Positions 33,993 to 45,518 of a stretch of 64,000 nucleotides of DNA are shown piece by piece. How positions within the stretch are numbered: the first letter of the stretch is position 1; the number at the start of each line of letters is the position of its first letter. The notes under the pieces are model-generated. The model was not told where the DNA came from and made no database searches. It worked only from the letters and a program-made list of their open reading frames with translations. The position numbers and the translations under genes are program-made. This stretch comes from Paramacrobiotus metropolitanus. Lineage: Eukaryota > Tardigrada > Eutardigrada > Parachela > Macrobiotidae. The DNA is taken from the NCBI RefSeq assembly GCF_019649055.1, contig NW_026570322.1:1-64000 (forward strand). Direction: 5' to 3'.

Positions 33993-34862
33993 TACGAGGA
34001 CATTTGGGTGCTGTGAACATACCCTGCTCGATTAGGCTGCGATGAACAGCTGGTTAGCCGTAGCTCGCAACGCTACTGATATCACAGTCTGAATGCAAAC
34101 GGCTATAAATTTAGCCGGCTGTTCATCGCAGCCTAATCGTGCAGGGTCTCCGAAAATTTTTGTCATATTTATTTTTTATCTCATTCCAGGAAGATCTGTA
34201 ATACCTATACTATCCGCTGCAACAATTAAAGATAGCGCACGGCAAGTTGTCATCAAAATTCTGAATCTTCAGAACGTTTATTTAATTTTTATTTAATCTC
34301 CGTTTAAATTCTGCGTCGTTTTAGCCATAAACTGTTCATATCTGAGCGTTTTTCGAGTAGGGACATTGATTTTGCCATCGCAAAAACAACAGTTTTTGGC
34401 TGTTGCTTTCACTTGTTACTGGCAACTTTTTTAATTCTCAACGAAAAAATTCATAAAAGTTGTAATTCGGATTCTTTTTTTGATCGAACAAGCTTCGCCT
34501 CTAACAAAGGGCACAGAGTAACTGAAGCTAACGTAACAGAAGTGGCTACGTTTGGTGCTTTACCGAGTCACACTGAAGCCTCGCGCGGAGCGCGAAGCTG
34601 AGGATGCTTTTTGTCCTAAAAATTATAGAAATTCTATAAAAATTAGTTGAAAATATTAATTTTATTTCGGATAATGCGGATTCATAATTACTTCCGAATC
34701 CAATCCATTCAGGCAAGCCTAAACTCCGAAGCCACTCCGATCCGAATTTTTTTAAAACAAATCCGTCCAATCCGCTCCGAAAATCGGAGTGGATTCGGAG
34801 CGGTTCGGATTTACCAGTCCGTTGCAGGGCTCTAATGTTCACAGCACCCAAATGTCCTCGTA
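33993..34862. mobile_element. Nested inverted-repeat element
   Basis: The outer arms are 28 bp: 33993-34020 (ggacatttgggtgctgtgaa core) and its complement at 34835-34862. Immediately inside the left arm is a second inverted pair, 34021-34055 with 34111-34147 (gctgttcatcgcagcctaat core), a 127-bp hairpin. The right part (34680-34820) is rich in tccgaatccgctccg-type words often seen in hAT-like non-autonomous elements. Probably one MITE inserted at the edge of another. Confidence 0.6.
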
Positions 34863-35199
34863 GTGTTAGTAATTTCAATATTGCAATCGGCCTAGGTGGC
34901 GGTATCGCCGGTATATGTACAGCAAGTACGTAATGTAAATTCACTACTGCAGAAACACAGTTTGGTTATGTAAGCCTGTCTTCTGAGCTTTTTGGACTTT
35001 GGACAAAGAAATACAAATGTAGCTCAAGAGCGAACGAGACTCTTCTGTAATTCTTGACAGGTCACTGAGTGCTTCGCGAACAAACCTTCTGCCAGCCGTT
35101 TGTTGCTGGCTGCTTTACTCAATCTCACAATGTGTCCAGAATCCCACATAACAACAAAGCACCAAAGTATGCATGTCTCCAAGACATCGAACAACTGTG

Positions 35200-37288
35200 C
35201 TATAAATTCGGAGAAGTAACTAAAACAGCACAAGGCTCGGCAAATTTCTGATAAACTGGCTCACATGTACTATTATCAGCCCGGAAAGCGACCTTTTCCC
35301 ATGAATTCCTTTCAGGATCATAGATATCCACGATTCGCGACACATATTTGTTTTTATCTGACCATCCGCCAATGATGTAAATGCGTTTGTTTATTACAAA
35401 TGCGCAATGCTTCATCCGGGCTTTTGGCATGGAGCGTCTCTTCTCCCAAGTACGCGTTCGCATATTTAAGCGTACACACGAGTCCATCGCTCCGTGACCG
35501 AGGGTTTCGCCTCCCAAAACGTATACGCACTCGTCCAGTGCAACCGCCGCAAAGGACCACCTGGATTCGGGCCACACCGGGAACCTCTGCCACTCCTGGT
35601 TTACCGTGCTAAAGCTCTCAACGCATACCGAAAGCGGAATTCCCTGCTTGAGGAAAATGTTTATCCCGATGTAAATTATCCGGAGACCGGTTTGTACTCC
35701 ACACACGACTTGCCCAATCCTGCAACAGCGAACATACACATTGCAATCAGAATCCAGCAGGGGACAAACTGAGAAACTGGTATACATACTCCTCCCATAC
35801 TATCGCAGATGTCATGGGTAGCTTCGGTAACACGACCACTTTTCCATCTGTGACACTTAAAACTTTGAAGTCGTTGTCCATATTGTCGATGTAATACACT
35901 TTGTCCTGTATAGCCAATGCAGTATGCTCGCGAACTGATACACTGGGAAGCATAATGTAACGCCAAGTTTTTTCCACCACATTCCAGGTAATCGTTCGCC
36001 GATCCGCGCTTTTCTCCTTAGGGTCCCAAATTCTGCAAGCGATTCCATTGTTCGCTATAAGGAACTCGTTGGAAAATCGTTTGGTTTGAAGCTCTACAGG
36101 CACAGGAAAGTCCTCCACAGTATTATTGTAGGCATCCATCTGCTGAACAGACATTTTGGACGGTTTCCTTGTTGCCGCTTCGGTGTCGTAAAACAAAAAA
36201 ACGTAATCTATGAGTTTTGGATCTTTCTCGACCAAACTTTGCACTTGTCGCAGTACTCCCTCTAGCTCCTGAGCGGTTGCCCTGTTCTCACTTTTTGCAC
36301 ACAAACAGCGGCGAATACATGCGGCCAAATCTGCCGGGAGTGCGTCGGGAATTACGGGAACGTAACCAGCGATCATCAGTGTAACGAACCCAGCGTTAGA
36401 GAGTTCACTTGTTTTCTCAAGCTTTCCTTCTGGACCCAACAGCACAAGTTCATCATTTGATCTTGTGACACAGTTTCCCATTTCTAGGACAATACATCCA
36501 ACGCTCCACAAATCGGTTTTAGCCCCTGAGCTTCCTGTCCCGGTTTTTCATTGCGTAACGTGGCGAACCTCTGAAGCATTTCGGGCGACATATAACGGAT
36601 CGTGCCACGAAGATGTGTAATATCGTTTGTACAGGTCATGTCTCGCTGCATTTCTACCAAATCATCCAAATCGCCAATTAGCAGTCTTTTTTGGCCGGAG
36701 TTAGTGCGCTTGATCAGCACATTGCCTGGTTTCAGGTCTCCGTGAATGATGTTATTCTGGTGAAGGAACTCCACTCCTTTAGTGATTTCGATGGCATACA
36801 GAATAGCTGTTTTCTGATCAAGCAGACTTTGACTTTGCCGTAACTGGTATAAAAGAGCTGCCAGATCACCTAAAAGAAGCGTAAAGCAGCGATGAGAATA
36901 CGGCAGAAATTAGTCGTTTTTGTTAGTAATTTTTACCATCATGGTACTCCATCATTAGCTCGACCGTGACTCCTCCGACCGCTCTGATGATAGTCACTTT
37001 ATGATAAGCAACCAAGTGCTCGTGCCTTAGATTCACTAACGATCTCAATCTATTCCGCGCTTGTGTGTAATTTTTGGGGTTTACCAGATTTTCCATTGTT
37101 GATTCCAAGTGCACTACCTTAACTGCCACTGAATCCTCCCCTGTGTAGTTTCCGCCATCTGTAACCGTTGCCTTGAATACGCTGCCGTAAGAACCTTTTC
37201 CAATGAAATCGTCATGGGTGCTATAACGATATGTACACGTGGTGCCAAATGTTTCGCATTTCGGTATCATAAGGAAACCTGCTTCCAT
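35200..37288 (-). pseudogene. Kinase-Kelch fusion gene with one frameshift
   Basis: Minus strand; exons 37288-36937 (start perhaps at 37270, MIPKCETFG, like K4), 36869-35790 and 35719-35200. Exon 1 is a kinase N-lobe: glycine loop GKGSYGSVF and lysine in VAVKVV. Exon 2 has a catalytic loop HGDLKPGN (HRD changed to HGD), IGDLDD at the DFG position, RYMSPEM, TDLWSVGC, and then Kelch blades (TITWNVVEKTWRYIMLP). Exon 3 continues the propeller (FAAVALDECVYVLGGE, RTWEKRRSMPKARMKHCAF, RIYIIGGW, NSWEKV). One base is missing in the G run at 36522-36526; adding a G restores the frame between MSPE and TDLW. All else is open, so a real gene with an assembly slip is nearly as likely as a pseudogene. The promoter is presumably divergent with K2. 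Confidence 0.65.
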
Positions 37289-37500
37289 TGCATGCAGTTA
37301 ACAAGCGCGAAGAGACTTATTGTTAATCCAACCGGTTTAATATCATAAATGTCGTGCAGGAGTAAAAATGGAGTCTGTCCCTCAAGTATCTTCTGTAACT
37401 GCGCATTCCTCCAATTACTAACATAAAGATGAACAGTGATCAAAACGGTAACGCGGGGATTATAACTCTATCACAATAAAGTTTAACGCTGCGGCTCTAA

Positions 37501-37565
37501 AGATATCAAGGAAAATTGTGCTGTACGGTTCAGTGAACCATATAGCACAATTTTCGTTAATATCT
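37501..37565. repeat. Hairpin in the divergent promoter region
   Basis: gatatc, gaaaattgtgct and ggttca on the left are mirrored by tgaacc, agcacaattttc and aatatc on the right. It lies in the 666 bp between the kinase-Kelch gene and K2. It could be a MITE remnant. Confidence 0.65.
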
Positions 37566-37953
37566 CTCAAACATTCAGATTCATTACGTCTGGCTTTTGC
37601 TGAGAGATAAGAACGGCACTGCGATAAGCTATGCTTTATTGCAGATTAGTATTATGCCCCGTACTTCATCACATAAAGGAAACCGTTATTCGGTAGTTCT
37701 TGTGATGAGCGTGAAAACGCAATACGGCGGCCGGTATCTGACTGTTTGCAATCATATAATTAATGTTTACGGCCTGCTGAATGATAGTGGGGTCTTGCAA
37801 ACTGGCCGGGGCTTGGTTATATTGATTGTGTCGCATGTTTATTTACCATGTACGAGATCAATCTAAAATAATTTAATGTAAGACGCTTTAAGAATTAAAC
37901 GCACTTTTATACAACCACTGTAGTGCGTACATGAGATAATACACCATTCCATC

Positions 37954-40917
37954 ATGATCGCATCTGTTGGTAGCAACTGCACCTACGCTTATGATAGTAA
38001 AGCTGATCTTGTGGGAGTGGGGCAGTTTGGCACGGTGTATTTAGCAACTATTACACACCGTGGTGATTATTTCAGGTCGCTGTTAGGAGATCTACTGGTA
38101 TTTAGCAACTATTACACACCGTGGTGATTATTTCAGGTCGCTGTTAAGGAGATCTACTGGAGAGAAGAAGAGAACGTAGAACGTGAAGACGAGCGCATGT
38201 TGCGCAACTGCATATCTGTGCTTCAGCTTAAACATGAAAATTTGGTACAGTACTACAAGCTTACAACTCGACATGTTCATAAAGGGATAGTGGCAGAAAT
38301 CATGATGGAATATTTTCCAGGTTTGTTCTACGTAAATATTTCATCCTCATATGTGTTGTGAATTTGCAAAGACTTTCAGCATAAAAATAAGTGGTACAGT
38401 ACAGTAAAGTACTAGTACTAGTTTCAGTACAATACAGTAATAGTTTTAACTGCAGACGGGAAGCTGGATTCTTTCTTGAGGAACACCCCCAAAGACAAAT
38501 TCTCGCTAATTAATCTGGTGAATTTTGCCCACCAAATATCCAAGGGATTGGCATTTTTGCATGCTAATCGGATCATTCATGGCGATCTGGAACCAGAAAA
38601 CATATTTTTACATTATCAAAGAAACGAGGGGTATAATTTGCGTATAGGTACTTTGGAATACGTAGATTTTTGTACCGTCGAGGGCAAACGAACGCCAGAA
38701 ACCGGACCCGTAAACGTATCTTATATGTCCCCAGAAATGTTAACCCATATCACAGGATGGGGTGATGTTAATCGATGTGGCAGGAAAACCGATGTGTGGA
38801 GTCTTGGCTGCACTATTCTTGACCTCGCACACTGCCATTACGGCATCCAGAAAAGATGGATGTACAACAATAAAGCAGAGAAGAAATTCCGCATGGACCA
38901 CTTCACGATAATTGATCTCTGTGTTAGCTTGATGGAAGGCTATCTACCGATGATACCAGACATCGTTTACGGAGGAATAAAAACAGTCACACAGCGCTGC
39001 TTTTGCCAGGATGTTGATTTACGCATTACCGCTAGTGATGTTGCTGATGCACTGGATCGTTTAGCCGTCGCCATACGACCAGTCAAGTGTTTCGGTAGTT
39101 CCTGTCTTTATCATTACGACCACAAGAGCGACCAGATAGGCGGAGGTGCTTCTGGTTGCGTTTATAAGGCCAGGATAACAGAGCGGGGAGATTTTACCGG
39201 TGACAGTGTGGTGGCAGTTAAAAGAATTTTTCTCAAGACTGATACTCGTACATGCGACAGCTCTTTCCACAATCCAGAGAATGCAGTTTACGAACAAATG
39301 TGGACGTCCTTACTGTCCTTGAAACATGATAATGAAGTGACTTACTATAAAATTGACACGGAGAGGCAACAAGTGGCCACCATCGTAGAATTAGTAATGG
39401 ATTACGCTCCAGGTACGGTTCACAGTAAAAGGACTATCCTTGATTCCAGAGATAACGGAAAAAGAACATCATTTTGAGTCCATTTAATAAATCTATACAG
39501 GGCAAGGCTTAAAAATGTTTATTTTCACCGTTAAACTTCTTCTGTATTATTTTTTACTTAGAAGGCACTGGTAAGATGTTTGTTATCACCAACCTGCAGT
39601 TAGGTAGTTAGGATTTTAGTACCTTACTGTTGCACCATAACAAATAGCGGATAATGCGACAGGGTACTAGTGCTAAACGCCAAGTGTTGGAAACAGATTG
39701 CTTACTCTACTCGTATAGAATCAATGAACTATGAGATGCGTATAATTACAACATTTCGACTTCGTATGCAGATGGAGACTTGGATGGTTTTATTAAATCC
39801 GGAAGGTCATTGTCCTGGGCTAATGTTATCAGTTTCAGTCAGCAAACAGCTACCGGCGTGGAGTTTCTGCACGCTAATAACTTTGTGCACTGTGACTTGA
39901 AACCCGCAAATGTGCTTATGCGCCGTCAGTGCCGGGACAAATGAAACCTCCAGATCACGGATCTGGATGATGGTATCATCACCGAATACAGCCACGTATG
40001 CACCAAAGACATTGGACGAGCTAAAGGAACTTCACGATACATGTCACCGGAAATTGCGAAGATGCATGCAGAATGTGACCTTATTAAGCCTAGCAAGAAA
40101 ACAGATATCTGGAGCGTGGGTTGTATTGTCATGGATTTAATGGATTGCCATTATGGTAATCACGATAAATGGTTTCACCTCTCATCCGAAAGCGATGGTG
40201 CTTGTATAGATACGAGGATTAGAATGTCTGAAAGGGGAAATGCCAAACGCGTTATAGTTCAAATAGCCATGGGTTTCGTACCACTAATGTTTTCCTCGGC
40301 GCACGGAAGAATCATCGACAGTGTAAAAAACTGTTTCTGCTACGAAAGCAGAGATCGAGATTCTGCGACACAGTTGTTAGCGAAACTGAAGAAACTGGAC
40401 CCTCAACTAGGCGATATGGAAGAAAAAACTTCTGGTACGTTTGTACATTCAGCATGCGTAAAACCTGTTCCTCCCTGTAAAATCGAATAAATGCATGCGT
40501 ACAACGACAAATCATACATGCGTAACAATTCAAACCTCTATTGTAGGGATCCTAAACCGGGCATCTTCAGATTACACTGCACTTTTGAAGATTTTAAACT
40601 CCATAACTGACGAAGACGTCCAGCTGACGGTTGCATGGGTTATTAAGAACCGTGCCAATCAAAATCGATCCGAATGGGGTGGGGTGTCAATAGCCACCGT
40701 CTGTGACCACCTGGATTTACCGGTGTCAAATTGTCCGCAGGAAACAGAGATTGCATTGAAGAGTTTTATGTTTCGTCCCGATATTGCCACTTGGCTGGAA
40801 AAGGTATACGAACGTCTCGATCCTACAGACGGAGCCGTGTACTGCAGCACAGTACGGGACCAGTTACCGCGTCCGGTGTGCAAAATTGGAAACTACTGGT
40901 TTCAGAATGACCTGTAA
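37954..40917 (+). pseudogene. K2: tandem-kinase plus SleB-like gene, broken copy
   Basis: Exons 37954-38320, 38456-39412, 39772-40434 and 40547-40917, positioned as in intact K4. Exon 1 starts MIASVGSNCTYAYDSKADLV with loop GVGQFGTVY. A 61/62-bp tandem duplication (38037-38159) and loss of the codons before VAVKEIY then destroy the first N-lobe. Exon 2 is open: IIHGDLEPENIF (HGD; the catalytic-loop Lys is Glu), a TLE instead of DFG, KTDVWSLGC, then the second N-lobe GGGASGCVYKA and VAVKRIF. In exon 3, FVHCDLKPANVLMRR is followed by TGA at 39942-39944 where K4 has Trp. The frame is otherwise open through TDLDDG, RYMSPE and KTDIWSVGC. Exon 4 encodes an intact SleB-like domain (VQLTVAWVIKNRANQNRSEW, DPTDGAVYC, NYWFQNDL). 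Confidence 0.7.
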
Positions 40918-42085
40918 GAACGGTGTTGCCTGACAAGAGGAAGAGGAACAAACATCTGCCATAGAATTGTTCGAAGTTTGTCTACTTGCATTAGATGTAT
41001 CATGTACGCTACACCGTAATATGTTTTTGTGCATGAAATATAGTGAAATTTGCTGTTACTTGAAAATGGTGCAGTTCAGATTCTTCAAATGTGCGACTTA
41101 AACTGAAACCTTCATTATACAACGCCAAAGTTACAAGAAATGAATCAATATTTTAAGAAGAGCTGTTATGCGAAAAGCTCGTTTTGTTCCATTAGAAGAA
41201 AACACCAACAAACCGGGTAAATCGGTTCAGTAGAAAATGACCCAAACTCTCATAAAAAAATTTTAAAAAAATCTCTCAGAACTGAGAAAACTAAATCTCA
41301 TCTATTATTGTGCTTAACTGCTAGAGTAGAGTAACAGACACAGATGTGCATGGGGGGTGGATTTTAATATTAAAATCCCTGGCGGACGACTCTGCCCGCT
41401 GGAGTGATCACTGAACAACAACTTGCGCACGCACAAACACCCAACAACGCCTGCACACACGCAGGTATGCCTCATACACTGAAAAAATAAGAACAACAGA
41501 CTCACTGTGTAGACAACAAACAAAAGCTAAAGCTGAAACGCGTCGCTAAAACAAAAGGAGCATCAAGCCAAAGCTACAACACGCTACATCTCATCCTTGG
41601 ACGCTTGCTGATCCAACTCCTCGATCCATTGGGTGGGCGGGAGGGAAAATCCGCTTGCTGCTGCTGTAAAACGAAAGCAACTGGAAGTTGCCGGTGATCC
41701 GTTACTGCTTTTATGACCGCTGACGGCTCAGGGCAGGGAGGAATGGCCATCCGTGTCAGCCAATAATAAACAGATTCTCTCTCGGGGAGAATCCTACTCT
41801 ATATTTCAGCTGGGGGTGATCATCATCATCTTGCGCTCTGCTCACCACTGCATGCATCACGTTGGAAATGTCGTATGAGAAAAATTACTTGTATCCAATA
41901 AGCGGGCAATTCACGAAGCTCCAACACTTGTCGCACAAACTACAGTACTGTAGAACGACCGCGGGTAAATTAATGCACAATGCACAGAAGTTACTAGGGA
42001 CCTATTACGCCGTTAATCGGGGACGAGACAGTCTAGAACCACCATTAATTTTTAACTAGCAGCACTAAGCAGCAGTACCAGTACA
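40918..42085. other. Intergenic, no gene recognised
   Basis: This is the K2 3' flank, then unique sequence. No coding signal. A palindrome starts at 42086 where K3 sequence begins. Confidence 0.5.
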
Positions 42086-42128
42086 CTCTGTAGACGGTGC
42101 CATCTTAACCATGGCACCGTCTACAGAG
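42086..42128. repeat. Perfect palindrome at the K3 glycine-loop codons
   Basis: The arms ctctgtagacggtgccat (42086-42103) and atggcaccgtctacagag (42111-42128) are exact complements with a 7-base spacer. The right arm contains the codons for the GTVYR part of the kinase glycine loop. Everything that should precede it in the gene is missing. Confidence 0.85.
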
Positions 42129-44174
42129 CCATCGTTAAGAAGCGCGGGGATTTCACCGGTCCAGACAGAGTCGCTGTGAAAGAAATTTATCGAGGAAACG
42201 ACGTAAATGATGACCTGGGCTCGTCGCAAATTGGCCGTGTTTTATTATACGAAAATGAACAGCGTCTTGTATAATTCTAATATAATTCTTGTATAATTCT
42301 TGTTGTATAATTCTTGTTCTTGTTAACTTTTATTGCAGCAGCAATGAAAGATGGTTGAAGAAAAACGGAGTTGTGGAGAATTTTTTAACTAATGGTTCCA
42401 GTGAAAATGCAGTCGCCTTCATGGCTGCGAAAGGCTACATCCCAGTGGTACCACACGGTATTCACGAAGGAATCAAATCAGTTTTTGAGGTTTGTCTATG
42501 TGAAGTTAACTCACGTGCCTCCGCTAAAGACGTACAGGAATCGCTACGAAACATGGTCTGCAAGTTGACAGCGATTTGTTCTTTCGGTAGCTCTTGCGTT
42601 TACCATTATGACCACAACAGTGACCAGATAGGAGGGGGTGCTTCCGGATCGGTCTATAGAGCAACCATAAAAGCACGTGGAAACGTCACCGGCAGCGATG
42701 TAGTGGCGGTCAAAAGGAGTTTCCTGAAGGACGACACAAGCGGAACTGAGGAAAAGAATTGGGTGGACGGCGTGGATGGAAAGATGTGGTTACCTTTATT
42801 GTCACTTAAGCATGAAAATGTGGTGGCATACTACAAAATTATCACCAAAAAGAAGCAAAATGGAACAGTAATTGAGTTATTGATGGATTACGCTCCGGGT
42901 ACACGCACAACAGTCGCCACATAATAATTACACATGAAACCGCAAAGCTAGAACTTAGGACGAGGAATAAATTTAATATACTGTATATTTAATATTCCAG
43001 CTCATGGAGTTTAAACATAAAGACGAACGTTTATTTGATTTCCAGACGGAGACTTGGCGACAATTACGAAATCCTATGAACAGCTTTCTTAGGCCATTTT
43101 GCGCGGCAAATAGCAACTGGTTTAGTGTTCTTGCACTCGCATAATTTTGTGCAATGCGACCTGAAGCCGCTAAATGTTTTAATAAGGCGCAACTGGGGAA
43201 ATAAGTTTCACTTACAAATAGCCGATCTGGATGATGGCATTATTACCGAACACACTTACGTCTGCACTAAAGATGTCGGAAAACTTAAGGCCGCTGCACG
43301 ATGTATGTCACCGGAAATGGCAAAAATGTTTGTAGAATTTGACCGAGGCAAGCCGGGAAAAAAACCGACGTCTGGAGTCTTGGTTACATTATCATCGAGC
43401 TAATGGACGCACACTGCGGCATTCATGACAAATAATTCCAAAAGACATGTACAACCGCAAACGAAAATGTACGGATGCGAATGTCTGACAAGAGTGGCGG
43501 AGGGCCTACAGTATTGCGAGTTGCGATGGGTTTTGTGCCGCTGTTGCTTCCATCGGTACATGGAAGAATTATTGAGGCAACGAGAAACTGCTTCTGCGAG
43601 GACAGTACACAACGAGATTCGTCAGCAGATTTACGTGCAAAACTAAATGCTCTTAACCCTGAACTCGGCGAGATGTAAAAGGGATCGTCAGGTACATGGG
43701 CTGTATTTGTTATGAGTCTGTCATCTGTAGGTTACACATGTACGGTATGACAGCGCAGGTCTTACCGGTTTTGTTAATTTTGTTGCAGAAGGGTTGGGCC
43801 GAACCTCCAATGATTACTCTGCTCTCTTAAAGGCTATGCTCTCCATAGCTTTTATGGAGCCGGAAGACGTCCAGCTGGCTGTGGCGTGGGTTATAAAGAA
43901 CCGCGCGGATTACAATCGCGCCGAATGGGGTGGCACTTCCATCGTCTGTGTATGTGGACATCTGGATTCGCTCGAGAGTTTCAAGAACGAAGTGCCTGAG
44001 CTGCACGATGCGAATTCTCAAACGAAAATCGAAAGCTGGCTGGAGAATGTTTACGACCGGCCCGATCCTACTGACGGAGCAGTGTATTTTACAAAAGAGA
44101 AAGATGAATTTTACGAAACACGCCGGTCACTGTGTAAGATTACGGGATACTGGTTCTTGAAGGACTTAGAGTAA
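42111..44174 (+). pseudogene. K3: tandem-kinase plus SleB-like gene, heavily degraded
   Basis: The first N-lobe survives only from GTVYRAIVKKRGDFTG to VAVKEIY (42111-42250). The rest of kinase 1 up to ERWLKKNG is absent, replaced by a tgtataattct repeat (42257-42320). Sequence resumes at about 42337 and runs to 42898 with the end of kinase 1 and an open second N-lobe (IGGGASGSVYRA, VAVKRSF). Exon 3 (43046-43691) has TAG for Trp after EQLS, an 11-base-scale deletion behind it, a -1 slip in an A run near 43359, FVQCDLKPLN at the catalytic loop and later stops. Exon 4 (43789-44174) is intact and SleB-like: EPEDVQLAVAWVIKNRADYN, DPTDGAVYF, CKITGYWFLKDLE. Clearly a pseudogene as a kinase. Confidence 0.75.
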
Positions 44175-44399
44175 GCTAGTTCACTACAGCAGAGCTGGGG
44201 AATATGTGTATATTCTACTGTCGTTTTTTCGTATTCAGAACTCGGTAACTTTTTAGTTTCTCAATTTGCTTTATTCATCGCGGCATGCTAAGTTTCTGTG
44301 GCACTGTTTTTTCCTTTCGTTATAACGAGTATTTCACATGCCTTCCATCATTGACTGAGGTCTACTCTTAAAAAATGGCAAAGATTAGTTATCCGATTC

Positions 44400-44580
44400 T
44401 AACTATAGGCGGTAATTTCGTATGTACAGTTGATTGCGTAAGCGGTATTGGTTCAAAGCTGCAATATCCCAAAAACCGCGGTCTCTGACCATTGAAACCA
44501 AGTAAACAACAATCCGACATGCGAGATGAACTGCACGAGACGAAGTGGAAGTGACAAGATTGATAATATTAGAAAAAAGT
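44400..44580 (-). pseudogene. Relic of the last exon and flank of a trypsin gene
   Basis: On the minus strand 44405-44455 reads NTAYAINCTYEITAYS then stop. This matches the last exon of the trypsin gene at 63135-63194 (NTAYAMNWIYEIMANN). The adjoining gaaaccaagtaaa, atccgacat and acgaagtggaagtga words match 63270-63340 in order. No other trypsin exon follows, so only the 3' end was copied or kept. Confidence 0.6.
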
Positions 44581-44711
44581 GCCTTGCGGCTGGTTTTAGT
44601 TAGGCAACCATCAAAACTAAACAATACCTATAACTGCTTTAGTAGTACTCAGATTGTTCTTATAATTGTCGTACATGTGATACTTGTTAAAGTCCAGAAC
44701 GAATATTCAAG

Positions 44712-44815
44712 GATACGAATTCGAAAGTCTAGGAATAGCACCGCATGTACTATACAGATATAAGGGGCCCCCATATATTAATAGCTGCGGTGCTGTTCTT
44801 AGACTTTCGAATATC
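44712..44815. mobile_element. MITE-like element, about 104 bp
   Basis: The left arm 44712-44745 and right arm 44786-44815 are near-perfect complements sharing cgaaagtcta and gcaccgca. No coding capacity. It lies in the K3-K4 gap. Confidence 0.7.
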
Positions 44816-45518
44816 AATGCAGCGCCGTTAAAGCATGTACAAAGTACAAACGTAGTGTTACTACTGTCACTACTGTGTTAAAACCATAGCGTGAAGCGCA
44901 ATAAAACTCTGGTAACCTATACTGCTATAGAGCATTCTGATGATAGTGTTAGTAGTATATAGGCGTTTATCTACTAGCACTTACGGTACTGCGGCGTCGC
45001 ATAACAGGTTCAGTTGGGCGATAACGTACATCCGAGCGCACATCCATGCACGTTTGTAGACGCGCTGTACTTACAAACTGACAGAGCAGAGAATTGCTGA
45101 AGGGCACTATTTGGTTTGAATGCAAGGCTAAAAAATCTTAACGCTGCATATCTAAAACCGAACATATAGAGGTCTGCATTTTTCACCATTTCTGCAGTGC
45201 ATGCGAACAAGAGTATGATTGTTACTGCTGATCTACACTAGGTAAACGCTAAACTGGTAAAGTATTTACGTAAGCAAAGCAATACTGACAATGTTGGGTT
45301 TGTCTCATTGCTTGCATTTGCGAGCCGTGTATTTTTATATTGTCGATATCATATTAACCTGAAAAAATTTCGCAAAATATCCGGCCTAGCTGTAAATTGC
45401 CGGTCGCGATATCATCAAACCCACTCAAATCCATTTTTCATTCACTGATCGTAGTATTATTGCAATTTTAGTTCTTGATTCAGCTTCTGCAGAGTATGCA
45501 GTACTGCATTATTCCGCT
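44816..45518. other. Intergenic upstream of K4
   Basis: No gene seen. The last part, directly before the K4 ATG at 45519, should contain its promoter and 5' UTR. Confidence 0.45.
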
